A stretch of 64,000 bases of DNA from Verrucomicrobiia bacterium (GCA_014239365.1 JAAZZB010000084.1:1-64000); one strand, 5' to 3'; positions 44,420-53,541 are shown, numbered from the stretch's first letter. Notes: a model not told the origin generated them from the letters alone. A program made the numbers and translations.

Positions 44420-45511
44420 ATGAAACTGATTTTAATTTTAACACTGGCAATATGGATTGCCGGTTGCAAACCCGCCGAAGAGAGTGGCGGCTCAGCTGCG
44501 CCTGCAAATTCTTCCGGCGGGAAAAATTTTGATAACACCGGCATGGCATGGATTCCATCCGGCACATTCAAAATGGGTTGGGCGGATGGCCCCGCCGATG
44601 AGGCGCCGGTGCATCCGGTAAAGCTCGATGGATTTTGGATGGGCGCACACGAGGTGACTAATGATGAGTTTGCCAAGTTTATCGCCGCCACAAAATATGT
44701 GACCGTCGCGGAGCAAGTGCCCACTGCCGAGAGCCTCGGCATTCTGCCGGAGGAGTTTGCTAACATTCCCGAGGACAAAATCGTGCCCGGGTCGATTGTG
44801 TTCACGCCCCCCAATCAGGAAATTCCTGTGAATATGCTCAAGCAGCATAATATGTGGGGCAAGTGGTGGCGGTATGTGGCCGGCACAAATTGGCAACATC
44901 CCGAGGGGCCGGAATCGGATATTACCAAGCGGGGCAATCATCCGGTGGTGCATATCAATTGGGATGATGCGCGCGCTTACTGTGCGTGGCTCACCGATCG
45001 CACCGGCGTGAAGCATCGGCTGCCCACCGAGGCGGAGTGGGAATACGCCGCGCGCGGTGGGCTCGACGGCAAAGAATATGTGTGGGGCGAAAAACAACAG
45101 CCCGGCGAAAAGCCGCTCGCCAATATTTGGCACGGTCGGTTTCCGCGCGAGAATACAAAAGAGGATGGCTTTTACAGCACGGCCCCGGTGGGCACGTTCC
45201 CTCCCAACGGCTACGGCTTGTACGATGTGGCGGGCAATGTTTGGGAGTGGTGCGCGGATTGGTACGCGCCGAGGTATTACGGCAAAAGCCCGGTGAAAAA
45301 TCCAAGCGGCCCGTTGCAACAGGATAGCTTCGACCCCAATGACGGACGCAAACGCATTCCTAAACGCATCCAGCGCGGCGGTTCTTATTTGTGTACGGAT
45401 CTTTATTGCGGCGCATTTCGGCCATCGCGTCGGATGAAAAACACGCCGGATTCAGGTTCACAACACGCGGGTTTTCGCGTGGTGGCCGATGGGCCTGCGC
45501 CGGTGAAATAA
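44420..45511 (+). CDS. Formylglycine-generating enzyme (SUMF1) family lipoprotein
   Basis: The product is 363 residues with a lipoprotein signal (LILTLAIWIAGC). The remainder is an FGE-sulfatase domain: WIPSGTFKMG, GFWMGAHEVTNDEFAKFI, HPVVHINWDDARAYCAWL, RLPTEAEWEYAARGG, VAGNVWEWC and AGFRVV. Cys325 and Cys330 in GGSYLCTDLYC have the same spacing as the copper-binding catalytic pair of active FGEs, so oxidation of sulfatase Cys to formylglycine is plausible. A convergent sulfatase gene follows, but that protein lacks the residue to be modified. A non-enzymatic role is the alternative. Confidence 0.9.
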   Translation: MKLILILTLAIWIAGCKPAEESGGSAAPANSSGGKNFDNTGMAWIPSGTFKMGWADGPADEAPVHPVKLDGFWMGAHEVTNDEFAKFIAATKYVTVAEQVPTAESLGILPEEFANIPEDKIVPGSIVFTPPNQEIPVNMLKQHNMWGKWWRYVAGTNWQHPEGPESDITKRGNHPVVHINWDDARAYCAWLTDRTGVKHRLPTEAEWEYAARGGLDGKEYVWGEKQQPGEKPLANIWHGRFPRENTKEDGFYSTAPVGTFPPNGYGLYDVAGNVWEWCADWYAPRYYGKSPVKNPSGPLQQDSFDPNDGRKRIPKRIQRGGSYLCTDLYCGAFRPSRRMKNTPDSGSQHAGFRVVADGPAPVK

Positions 45512-45537
45512 AAAACGCCCGGCCTTTCAGCCGGGCG
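45510..45537 (-). terminator. Intrinsic terminator for the sulfatase gene
   Basis: CGCCCGGC (45516-45523) and GCCGGGCG (45530-45537) make an eight-base-pair stem with a six-base loop. On the minus strand it is followed by six T residues (plus-strand A run 45510-45515). On the plus strand it has no T tract, so it mainly serves the minus-strand sulfatase. Confidence 0.85.
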
Positions 45538-45574
45538 GTGTTGTGATATTAGCGATACCAATCCTGCCGGACAG

Positions 45575-47107
45575 CTATCTGCTGGCAGATTTTTTTGGAG
45601 CCGCGCGGAGCGGCCAGTAAGTTGATTTCACCCGGGCCACGGACAAGTGTTCTTCAAGAATTTTAATTACGCCCGGATGTTGCGCGGCTACGTTGCGCGT
45701 TTCTCCTTTGTCCAATTTCAGATTGTAAAGCTCCAGCGGTTTGCCCGGCGCGGTGCGCACAGCTTTCCAGTCGCCATAGCGCACGGCTTGTTGTGAACCG
45801 GTTTCGTGCACTTCCCAGTACAGAAAATTGTGCTGTTGTTTTTGTGGCAATCCGATGAGCGTGGGCAGTAGCGAAATGCCGTCTGTCTCGCGCGGGGTGG
45901 GTAGCTTCGCCACTTGCAGCAGCGTGGGCAGCATATCCCAAAACGGAAAGGGCTGTTCGGTCACGGCACCGGCTTTCACTTTGCCTTTCCATTTTACAAT
46001 CATCGGCACGCGGATGCCGCCTTCGTAAAGGCTGCGTTTGATCCCGCGGAAGGGCCCGGCGCCCCGGAAAAATTTCGGGTCATTGCCGCCTTCCATGTGT
46101 GGGCCGTTGTCGCTGGTGAACAGGATGATGGTGTCCTCCTCAATATCATACTCGCGCAGCTTGGTGAGGATTTGGCCGATCGCTTGGTCCATTCGGGTGA
46201 TCATCGCCGCCTTGTTGCGTTCCGGGCGCGGCCAGCGTTCGCCGGCGTAGGGGTTGTTGAAGGCGGGCACTTCCATTCCGTTGCGCGTCTTTTGCGCCAG
46301 CCCATTGTTTGCGTGCGGCGCGGTGTAGGAGACGTACAGGAAAAAGGGTTTGTACTGGCTTTCCGGCGCGGGCTTGTAAATGCGGATGGCGTTCAGTGCC
46401 GCTTTGGTGATGATATCCGTGCTGTACTCAACGCGTCGCCCGCCGGCGTTGGCGTGGATTTTGATGTCGCCATTGAATTGGTTGATGCCGCCAATGCCCG
46501 GCTCGAATCGCCATAAGTAAGTGGGGTAATAATTATTGGCGTGGAGTTGATCGACGAATCCGGCCCAGTGGCGGAAGCCTTTGCGGAAGGGTTCGCCGGT
46601 GGTGCCTTTTTCGCCAAGATTCCATTTGCCGAGCGCGATGGTTTCGTAGTTGGCGGCCATTAGGATTTGCGGGAGGGTGATGTCAATGGCGCGAAGGGGC
46701 ACGCGGCGATTGCCGCGGATGTACGCGTGGCCGGTGTGTTTGCCGGTGAAGAGCGAGCCGCGCGAGGCATCGCCAATGGAGCTGCCCGCGTAGGCTTGGG
46801 TGAAGCGCATTCCTTCAGCCGCCATGCGGTCGAGATGGGGCGTCTTGATAACCGGCTGGCCGTAGCTGCCCAGTTCACCCCAGCCGAGGTCATCGGCCAT
46901 AATCAAAATAATGTTGGGCGAGCTGGGCCCTTTGCGTTTTTGTGACTGCACGTCCAGCGGAAAGGTTGGCGCATTGGGCTGGGGTGTGCCCAACCCGGGG
47001 CGTGGCGCGGGGATGCGAATGGGTTGTGGTGTGGGTTGAGCCCAAGCGGGGGCGGTTACGGCAAACAAGCAAGCAAACGCAATGCTCTTGCGAATCAATT
47101 TTTCCAT
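45575..47107 (-). CDS. Sulfatase-family protein lacking the formylglycine residue
   Basis: The product is 510 residues with a signal peptide (FACLFAVTAPAWAQ) and a Pro-rich linker, then the alkaline-phosphatase-like sulfatase fold. Metal-site residues are present in MADDLGWGELGSYG and LFTSDNGPHMEGG. The activation motif, normally Cys/Ser-x-Pro-x-Arg, reads GSSIGDASRGSLFTG, so Gly112 stands where the modifiable Cys or Ser should be and the Pro is Ala. Hydrolysis by the usual formylglycine route seems impossible. A strong AGGAGGG ribosome-binding site precedes the ATG. It could be a degenerate sulfatase, a binding protein or another esterase. Confidence 0.88.
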   Translation of the reverse strand: MEKLIRKSIAFACLFAVTAPAWAQPTPQPIRIPAPRPGLGTPQPNAPTFPLDVQSQKRKGPSSPNIILIMADDLGWGELGSYGQPVIKTPHLDRMAAEGMRFTQAYAGSSIGDASRGSLFTGKHTGHAYIRGNRRVPLRAIDITLPQILMAANYETIALGKWNLGEKGTTGEPFRKGFRHWAGFVDQLHANNYYPTYLWRFEPGIGGINQFNGDIKIHANAGGRRVEYSTDIITKAALNAIRIYKPAPESQYKPFFLYVSYTAPHANNGLAQKTRNGMEVPAFNNPYAGERWPRPERNKAAMITRMDQAIGQILTKLREYDIEEDTIILFTSDNGPHMEGGNDPKFFRGAGPFRGIKRSLYEGGIRVPMIVKWKGKVKAGAVTEQPFPFWDMLPTLLQVAKLPTPRETDGISLLPTLIGLPQKQQHNFLYWEVHETGSQQAVRYGDWKAVRTAPGKPLELYNLKLDKGETRNVAAQHPGVIKILEEHLSVARVKSTYWPLRAAPKKSASR

Positions 47108-47208
47108 AAGATGTTTTTCCCTCCTTAAGTTGCTGGAATCAGCAACCGGAATGAGTATGGGTAATTCAGCCCGTTTGTGAATAAAAATTTATTCACAATT
47201 GCCGGTGT

Positions 47209-48474
47209 TCATTCCGTCAAATACGGAATCGTCAACGGCCCTTGTGGCAGCACGGCCACGCGGGCATCGGGGCCGTGGCGTTCCAGTTCTGACGCGACCA
47301 TCGCGCTGATGTCTTCGCACGGCGTGAGGTGCGCGGCGCGCAGGGTTTCGGCATCGAGCGAACTGTACACGCGCACATCGGCGCGTTGCTGGATGAGTGC
47401 CTGGATTTGCGCCTGCCATTGTTCGGGTTTTGTAAATCCCGGCGTGGCGAGGAGGCTTAGCACTTCTTCAGGACTGCGCGCGGTGCGCAGTAGTTGATCC
47501 ATCGGGCTGTGCTCGGGCACGCCTTCGCGGCATTCGCAGGCGAGGATGAGCGTGCCGCCTTCTTTCACAATCCGCGCCCCGGCGCTCATGCCTTTCACGC
47601 CTTGATATAAATTGAGGTCCAACGGATAACCACTGTTAGTCGTCACCACCACGTCGAAGGGTTTTTCCACCGGTTGCATCGCAGTGCGCGCCACAAACTC
47701 GCAGCCTGTTTTGTGCGCTTCGATCAGATTACCGGCAAACACATTGGTGATTTGGCGTTGCTCATTCAGCGTGACATTCAGCAAAAAACTCGGGCCGGGC
47801 CGTTGGGCGATGGCGAGCATTTCCTCCCAAATCGGATTGCCGTACGTGACGCCAAACGTGCTCTTCGGATTACTGATGTGGCTTGCGCCGTGATTACTCA
47901 TCACCGTTTCCAACGCCGCCACGCCGGGCATAATGCCTTTGGGACCTCCGCTGTAGCCGGCGAAAAAATGCGGCTCGATGAAGCCGGTGACGATGCGCAA
48001 ATCCGCCTCCACCGCGTGGCGATGGATGAGCGCGGGCGTGCCATCGTGGGTGGTGCCCAGCGCGATGTGGGCATCGGGGTTGTTCGGCTCGGCATTGACC
48101 ACGCGATAATTATTGACCACTTCGCGCGTGAGCATTTGCTCCATCTCCGCGCGCGAATTAGGCCGATGCGTGCCGAGTTGGTTCAGTAGCAAAATGTTTT
48201 CGCGCGGCACGTGGGCCAAGTGTTCTAGCAACCACGGGATGATGCGCTCGTTGGGCGTGGCGCGGGTGAGGTCGGTGAAGAGGATGCAGATTTTGGTGTC
48301 CGCTTTGATCAACTGCTTGAGCGGTTTTTCGCTGATTGGATTTTCCAGCGCGGTCAATAACGAGGCGCGTTCATCGGGCAAGCCTTCGCGCGGGGAGGGG
48401 GTGATGACCGTCGTGCGGTCGTCCGGGCATTCAATGGGCAACTGCCCTTCGCCGTATGCGAGTTGGATTTCCAT
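47209..48474 (-). CDS. larA: Lactate racemase-like protein (LarA family)
   Basis: The product is 421 residues from ATG 48474. Segments typical of LarA/DUF2088 proteins are FTDLTRATPNERIIPWLLEHL, LNQLGTHRPN, the HRHAVEADLRIVTGFIEPHFFAGYSGGPKGIMPG core and NSGYPLDLNLYQGVKGM. LarA uses a nickel-pincer nucleotide made by LarB, C and E to racemise 2-hydroxy acids. None of those genes is in the window. Many LarA homologues act on other hydroxy acids, so the substrate is unsure. It is divergent from the M48 protease gene. Confidence 0.88.
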   Translation of the reverse strand: MEIQLAYGEGQLPIECPDDRTTVITPSPREGLPDERASLLTALENPISEKPLKQLIKADTKICILFTDLTRATPNERIIPWLLEHLAHVPRENILLLNQLGTHRPNSRAEMEQMLTREVVNNYRVVNAEPNNPDAHIALGTTHDGTPALIHRHAVEADLRIVTGFIEPHFFAGYSGGPKGIMPGVAALETVMSNHGASHISNPKSTFGVTYGNPIWEEMLAIAQRPGPSFLLNVTLNEQRQITNVFAGNLIEAHKTGCEFVARTAMQPVEKPFDVVVTTNSGYPLDLNLYQGVKGMSAGARIVKEGGTLILACECREGVPEHSPMDQLLRTARSPEEVLSLLATPGFTKPEQWQAQIQALIQQRADVRVYSSLDAETLRAAHLTPCEDISAMVASELERHGPDARVAVLPQGPLTIPYLTE

Positions 48475-48559
48475 CCGCGCGCAGTATGCCGTTCGCGCCG
48501 CGCGGGGCCAAGGCAAATGCGGTGCTTGAACAATTCGGTGATTTTCGTATGCTCCGCCA

Positions 48560-49594
48560 ATGAAGTTGTGGAAACACATTCAATGGTTGAGCTTGGCCGC
48601 GTTGATGGCGGGGTTGACGGCTTGCACGACTGTTCCGGAGACCGGCCGCTCGCAGCTCAATCTGATTTCCCCCTCGATGGAGCGGGGGATGGGGCGCGAT
48701 GCGTTTATCAATTTGAAAGGAAGCGCGTCGCTGAGCAGCGACCAAAACGCCACCGCGATTTTGCAACGCGTGGGCAGTCGCATCGCCGCCGTGGCGGATT
48801 TGCCCAAGGCGCAGTGGGAGTTTGTGCTGTTCGAGAACAGCCAAGCCAACGCGTTTTGTTTGCCCGGCGGTAAGGTGGGCGTGTACACGGGTATGTTGCA
48901 AATCACCCAAACCGAAGCCGGCCTCGCCACGGTGTTGGCGCACGAAGTGGCACACGCGGTGGCGCATCACGGGGCCGAACGCATCAGCCGCGTGCTTGTG
49001 GTGAATGGCGTGGGGATGGCGTTGATTTCGCAATTCACCAAAATGGATGCCGCCAGTAAAAATGCGTTGATGCTCGCGTACGGCCTCGGCACCACGCTCG
49101 GCACCGAGCTGCCGCACAGTCGGTTGCAGGAAAGTGAGGCCGACCGCATCGGGCTGATTTATATGGCGCGGGCGGGGTACGATCCGGCGGAGGCGATTAA
49201 GTTTTGGGAACGCTTCGCCGAATATAACCGCGCCCAAGGCGGCAGCAGCACGCCGTGGTTTCTGCGCACTCATCCACTGGATGAACAACGCATCGAAGAT
49301 CTCAAACGCCTCCTGCCGGAAGCCCAACTCCAATACCGTCCGCGAGGAAAAGAAGATCCGCCCACCCCCACGCCAATTTTGCCAAAAGAAATTTCCAAAA
49401 CCATCACCCTCATCAACCCCAAAACCGGCGCGCGCAAAGTCATCGAGTGGAAACCGGGAATGACCATTTACACCGCCCGCCGCAAAGCCGGCATTCGCCC
49501 CACCGGCCCGCCCCAACTCACCCGCGCCGGAAAACTCCGCCCCGCCAAACCCGCCACCACATTAAAAGCCGGCGACGTAGTGCGCTGGAAATAA
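48560..49594 (+). CDS. M48-family metalloprotease lipoprotein
   Basis: The product is 344 residues. A lipoprotein signal ends at ALMAGLTAC. The peptidase domain has the zinc motif HEVAHAVAHHGAER near residue 131, and a downstream ESEADRIGLIYMARAGYDP provides the third ligand Glu, as in Oma1/LoiP/BepA-like proteases of the outer membrane periplasmic face. The last 80 residues form a basic, Pro/Thr-rich extension with a small beta domain (KVIEWKPGMTIYTARRKAG). A copy of the gene's last 52 bases reappears at 51202-51253. Confidence 0.92.
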   Translation: MKLWKHIQWLSLAALMAGLTACTTVPETGRSQLNLISPSMERGMGRDAFINLKGSASLSSDQNATAILQRVGSRIAAVADLPKAQWEFVLFENSQANAFCLPGGKVGVYTGMLQITQTEAGLATVLAHEVAHAVAHHGAERISRVLVVNGVGMALISQFTKMDAASKNALMLAYGLGTTLGTELPHSRLQESEADRIGLIYMARAGYDPAEAIKFWERFAEYNRAQGGSSTPWFLRTHPLDEQRIEDLKRLLPEAQLQYRPRGKEDPPTPTPILPKEISKTITLINPKTGARKVIEWKPGMTIYTARRKAGIRPTGPPQLTRAGKLRPAKPATTLKAGDVVRWK

Positions 49595-49681
49595 ATTTAG
49601 CGTCGGCTTACGGCTCCCGTTCAACAGGGGTCATTCTGTGAATAACAATTTTTTCTCTCGTTTGACTTTGGCTCAACACCT

Positions 49682-49725
49682 AACTAATTTCAGTTAGTTT
49701 ATCGAAGCAATACGAACCGTATATT
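49682..49725 (+). promoter_or_regulatory. Palindrome and TATATT box before the unknown gene at 49730
   Basis: AACTAATTTCAGTTAGTT (49682-49699) has perfect six-base arms and may be an operator or hairpin. TATATT (49720-49725) ends four bases before the ATG, so the transcript would have little or no leader. A clear -35 box is lacking. Confidence 0.4.
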
Positions 49726-49729
49726 TTCA

Positions 49730-51109
49730 ATGAAACCCATTTATATATTTTTCTGTGTAATCGGAGTTTTGATCGGGGTTGCCGGTTCACAGATGTTTTC
49801 CGGCCCCGCAAACCGCGTTGAAACATCGTCAGTTCGAACCGCCAAAGAGCGAAGGGAGCACCTGCGTGTGGAGCGTCAACAACGGGCGGAGCAACGGCAA
49901 TTGGATGCAGTTTTGTTTCCTCCCGCTCCAATGCTGTCAACGACCGAGCCCGGGGAAGTGGCAGTAGAGATAATTGAAAAACTGAGGGTGCTGAAAAATG
50001 ATGATTCGAGAATTTTTCAGCGTCGCATCATCCATTATTTTGAAAGCCTTTTGGAATTAGGGCCGGCATCGGTGCCGGCAATGATTGCTTTTTTGAATGA
50101 AGTGAATGATGTGATCTTTTTTGATCGTGAGCATTACAAACAAATTTCAATTGTCGGTACGTTTCAAATCCATCCCTCCTCTGGGCTGGTGGGTCTTTAT
50201 GGTTTGAAGGGCGAGAAGCCGGATCCAATTTATTATCGTTCCAATAAGCGGCTGCCCAGTTTGAAGGGGATTGTTCCTTGGGCTTTTGTGCCCAAAAGTA
50301 TGCGGCTGGGCATTGTTGAAACATTGGTAATGATGGGTGGGGATGAAGCGCGCGCCGGATTGGTAGTAGCCTTGAACACCACGCGCGATGGGTTTGAGGT
50401 TGCGATGCTGGACGTGTGTTTTAGAATGATGGAAACCCCAAACCAAAAAGAACTGGTAACAAATGTGATCCATAAAATTCTGAATGAATTTCCAGATTAT
50501 CCGCAAACAAATTTTGAACAAAGTTCGCGTGAATACCTGTTCACGTTGTTGGTGAAATATAATGACCACCGGTATGTGCCGGTCGCAAAGGACAGAATTG
50601 TGGATGAAGCCACCGGACGGATGAATCCAAACTCTGTGGAATATTTAATTTCAACACTCGGTCCGGATGCGTTGACAATTCTGGGGCCGTATTACTTCGG
50701 TAACCTTCTTTCAAACGAATGGGATCGGCGTGGGTTAAGGAATAAAATGCTTCCATTTTTGGGTCATCACCCAATCGCTGCGGATGTCTTTCGCCGTGCG
50801 ATGGGGGAGGTTGGGAAGGGTGAATCTAAATTGGAAAAGGCAGATTTTCTGGCAACGTTGTGGTCATCACGGGAATTGCGAGCAGTCCGAAACGCTGATT
50901 ACAAGCAAGTGATGAAGAATCGGATTAAAATATACAGCGAATTAAAACGATTCCCACCGGCTGCATATCATGAATTAGTGGATTCCTCGTTTAACACGAC
51001 AATTTCCAAGATGCAAAAAGAAATGCGCGATATTCTTGATCGAGAATTTTTTGTTACCTCCGGGGGCGTAGTGTTGCTTATAGAAGAAACGCGAACGGAA
51101 ACCCAATGA
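49730..51109 (+). CDS. Unknown protein with N-terminal membrane anchor
   Basis: The product is 459 residues. One N-terminal helix (YIFFCVIGVLIGVAGSQMF) is followed by a basic heptad-like segment (KERREHLRVERQQRAEQRQ) and a mainly helical body. The body has HEAT-like phrases such as SLLELGPASVPAMIAFLNEV and RLGIVETLVMMGGDEARAGLV. I do not recognise a family. Its DNA is clearly more AT-rich than its neighbours. The stop overlaps the ATG of a decayed copy of its own 5-prime end at 51106, showing that this locus was once duplicated. Confidence 0.75.
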   Translation: MKPIYIFFCVIGVLIGVAGSQMFSGPANRVETSSVRTAKERREHLRVERQQRAEQRQLDAVLFPPAPMLSTTEPGEVAVEIIEKLRVLKNDDSRIFQRRIIHYFESLLELGPASVPAMIAFLNEVNDVIFFDREHYKQISIVGTFQIHPSSGLVGLYGLKGEKPDPIYYRSNKRLPSLKGIVPWAFVPKSMRLGIVETLVMMGGDEARAGLVVALNTTRDGFEVAMLDVCFRMMETPNQKELVTNVIHKILNEFPDYPQTNFEQSSREYLFTLLVKYNDHRYVPVAKDRIVDEATGRMNPNSVEYLISTLGPDALTILGPYYFGNLLSNEWDRRGLRNKMLPFLGHHPIAADVFRRAMGEVGKGESKLEKADFLATLWSSRELRAVRNADYKQVMKNRIKIYSELKRFPPAAYHELVDSSFNTTISKMQKEMRDILDREFFVTSGGVVLLIEETRTETQ

Positions 51110-51253
51110 AACCCATTTATATATTTTTCTGTCTGATCGGAGTTTGATCAGGGTTGCCGGTTCACAGATTTTTTCTGATCCTACAATCCGCGTGGATGAA
51201 ACGCCAAACCCGCCACCACATCAAAAGTCGGCGACGTAGTGCGCTGGAAATAG
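51106..51253 (+). pseudogene. Decayed duplication: 5-prime end of the unknown gene joined to the 3-prime end of the M48 gene
   Basis: Bases 51106 to about 51200 repeat the start of the gene at 49730 with several changes, including a one-base loss in the GGAGTTTTG tract that breaks the frame. Bases 51202-51253 then repeat the last 52 bases of the M48 protease gene with two mismatches and an altered stop (TAG for TAA). The order is the reverse of the intact locus (M48 then unknown), as expected if a tandem array of the two genes suffered an internal deletion. Confidence 0.88.
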
Positions 51254-51296
51254 TGTGGGGCTTGTTTCAATCACTTCTTTAAACTAGCCTTTGGCT

Positions 51297-52654
51297 ATGT
51301 CCAGCACTGGCCCTCAGGATGCGCCGACTCATTGGCGCGGGATTCTTCGGCATCTTGGCCCGGGGCTAATTATCACGGCTTGTATCGTGGGCTCGGGGGA
51401 GTTGATTGCCACGCCGATGGTGGGGGCGGAGTATGGGTTTAGTTTGCTGTGGTTTATCATCGGCGGCTGTATGATCAAGGTGCTGGTGCAGGTGGAGCTG
51501 GGGCGGTTTGCAATTTCAAAGGGGATGACGACGCTGGAGGCGATGAACACGATTCCGGGGCCGCGGCTGGTGGTGTCTTGGTTGGTGTGGTGTTGGCTGT
51601 TTATGTTTGTGGGGATTTTGTTTCAGCTCGGCGGCATTGTGGGCGGGGTGGGGAAGGTGGTGGCGGAGTTGGGATGGTTCGAGGAATTTGGGGGCACGGG
51701 AATTTTTACGTTGGATCGGCTGATCGCGCTGGCAGTGTCGGCGGCGACGGTGGCGATTTTGGCTTCGGGCAAGTACAAACCGGTGGAGGTGTTTTCGACG
51801 ATCGTGGTGGTGTTGTTTATGGTGGCGACGTTGTTTGCGTTGGGGAGTTTGCAATGGTCGCCGGAGATGGCGGCGCATTCGATTTCGTGGAGCGATCTTC
51901 GTGAGGGATTTCAGTTTCGTTTGCCGGGGGATTTTTCCACGGCGTTTGCGGCGTTCGGCACATCGGCGTGGGGGCGTCGGAGTTGATTTATTATCCATAT
52001 TGGTGTTTGGAAAAAGGCTACGCGCGCAATGTCGGCACGCCGAATCCCACGAACGTTTGGTACAAGCGCACGCAGGGTTGGCTGCGGGTGATGCGGATCG
52101 ATGCGTGCGTGTCGATGGTGATTTACACGGGGGCGACGGTGGCGTTTTTTCTGCTCGGCGCGGCGCTGCTGCACGGCGCTTCGGGGGTGAGCAATGACAC
52201 GATGATCGCGGATCTCTCCAAAATGTACGCGCCACTCGGCAAGGCGGGGTTGACGGTTTTTCTGCTGGGCGCGTTTGTGGTTTTGTTTTCCACAATGGTG
52301 ACGGCGTCGGCTTCGAACGCGCGATTGTTGGCGGATGGGTTGGTGCTGTTTCAACTCAAGAAACCGCGTAGCGAAAAGGAGCGCACGAAGTTGCTGAGCC
52401 AATGTTGCATCGCAGTGCCGATGGTGTGCGCGGGGGTGTATTTATTTGTGGGCGCGCCGGTGTCGTTAGTGCTGGTGGGCGGCGTGGCGCAGGCGTTGAT
52501 GCTACCATTCCTCGCGGGCGCGGCGTTGTATTTCCGCTATAAACAAACGGACAAACCGCTGCAACCGGGCAAGGTGTGGACGGCGTTGCTGTGGGTTTCG
52601 GCCCTCGCGATGGCGGCAGTGGGGTTGTTTCAGTTTTATCAAAAGTTGACTTAG
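51297..52654 (+). pseudogene. Nramp-family metal transporter gene broken by a one-base frameshift
   Basis: Two overlapping frames together make one Nramp/MntH-like transporter of about 452 residues. The first frame (from ATG 51297) carries PGLIITACIVGSGELIATPMVGAEYG and about six membrane helices. The second carries GASELIYYPYWCLEKGYARN and the remaining helices, to stop 52654. Near 51961 the sequence GGCACATCGGCGTGGGG lacks one base; adding one after GGCAC restores GTIGVGASELIYYPYW. It is a sequencing or assembly error, a recent inactivation, or a programmed shift; no slippery motif is evident. The substrate need not be manganese, as the usual DPGN motif is changed. Confidence 0.85.
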
Positions 52655-52725
52655 CCGCTCCGTCGATTGGTTTTTCTTTTGCCAAACGGCGGAAGATTGA
52701 ACAGTCTCCGGCCCTGCCGAATATT

Positions 52726-53541
52726 ATGACTTTGCCAACTGTGAAAATGACCGAGGGCATCCACGTGATGCATTTGTTTTATCGCGTGGATCGAATGGCG
52801 TGGGATGAGCTTTCCCCGCGCGAAAGCGAGGCCGCGCGCGAACGCCTTGAAGCCCTCTGCGCCGCCAACAGCGATGCCTCGCATCCGCTCTTGCGCTGCT
52901 ACGCCAATGTGAGCGGCAAGGCGGATCTTGCGTTTTGGCTCTTCCACGAAGACCTCGCGCAGCTCGCGCAAATGCATCGCGACCTCGAGGCGTGCTTTCC
53001 GGCGGGCAGTATCGATTTGGTTTACAGTTACTTCAGCGTCACGGAGTTGACGGAATATCAACCGACCGAAGATGACCTCAAAGCGCGCGCGTTGCGAGAG
53101 TTCAAGCTCGAAGAAGGCACGCCGGAGTTTGATGCCAAAATGGAAGAGCTGATGGCGTGGAAAGTGGATTACGAAAAATTCCGGCTCTACCCCGAAATGC
53201 CCGATTGGGATGTGATGTGTTTTTATCCAATGCTCAAAAAACGGCAGGGCGAGGACAACTGGTACAGTCTCGATTTCGACACGCGCAAAAAACTAATGCG
53301 CACCCACGCCATCACTGGCCGCAAATACGCCGGTCGCATCAGCCAGCTCATCACCGGCAGCACTGGTCTCGATGACTGGGAATGGGGCGTCACGCTGATG
53401 GCCAAAGAAGTCGCCTCAGTAAAAGACATCGTCCACGAAATGCGCAAAGACGAAGTGACCGCCCGCTACGGCGAGTTCGGACCCTTTTACATTAACCTCC
53501 GTCTTGAGCCGCCCGCGTTGTGGGCGCATTTGGGGTTGTAG
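52726..53541 (+). CDS. hemQ: Coproheme decarboxylase HemQ (chlorite dismutase family)
   Basis: HemQ decarboxylates coproheme to heme b in the coproporphyrin-dependent pathway. The 271-residue product from ATG 52726 has the family features FYPMLKKRQG (Tyr-Pro-Met with basic residues, holding the radical Tyr), LMRTHAITGRKYAGRISQLITGSTGLDDWEWGVTL with the proximal heme His in that region, and the C-terminal ARYGEFGPFYINLR. A true chlorite dismutase would carry an Arg at the distal site, which I cannot place with certainty. hisS follows closely. Confidence 0.9.
   Translation: MTLPTVKMTEGIHVMHLFYRVDRMAWDELSPRESEAARERLEALCAANSDASHPLLRCYANVSGKADLAFWLFHEDLAQLAQMHRDLEACFPAGSIDLVYSYFSVTELTEYQPTEDDLKARALREFKLEEGTPEFDAKMEELMAWKVDYEKFRLYPEMPDWDVMCFYPMLKKRQGEDNWYSLDFDTRKKLMRTHAITGRKYAGRISQLITGSTGLDDWEWGVTLMAKEVASVKDIVHEMRKDEVTARYGEFGPFYINLRLEPPALWAHLGL

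Noticed and set aside
45510..45537. Terminator for the formylglycine-enzyme homologue on the plus strand
   Set aside because: The hairpin is strong but no T tract follows it on the plus strand; the T tract exists only on the minus strand.
51968..52654. Separate 228-residue membrane protein gene after the Nramp N-terminal half
   Set aside because: The two frames join into one standard transporter after a one-base correction, and an independent start here would lack the first helices.
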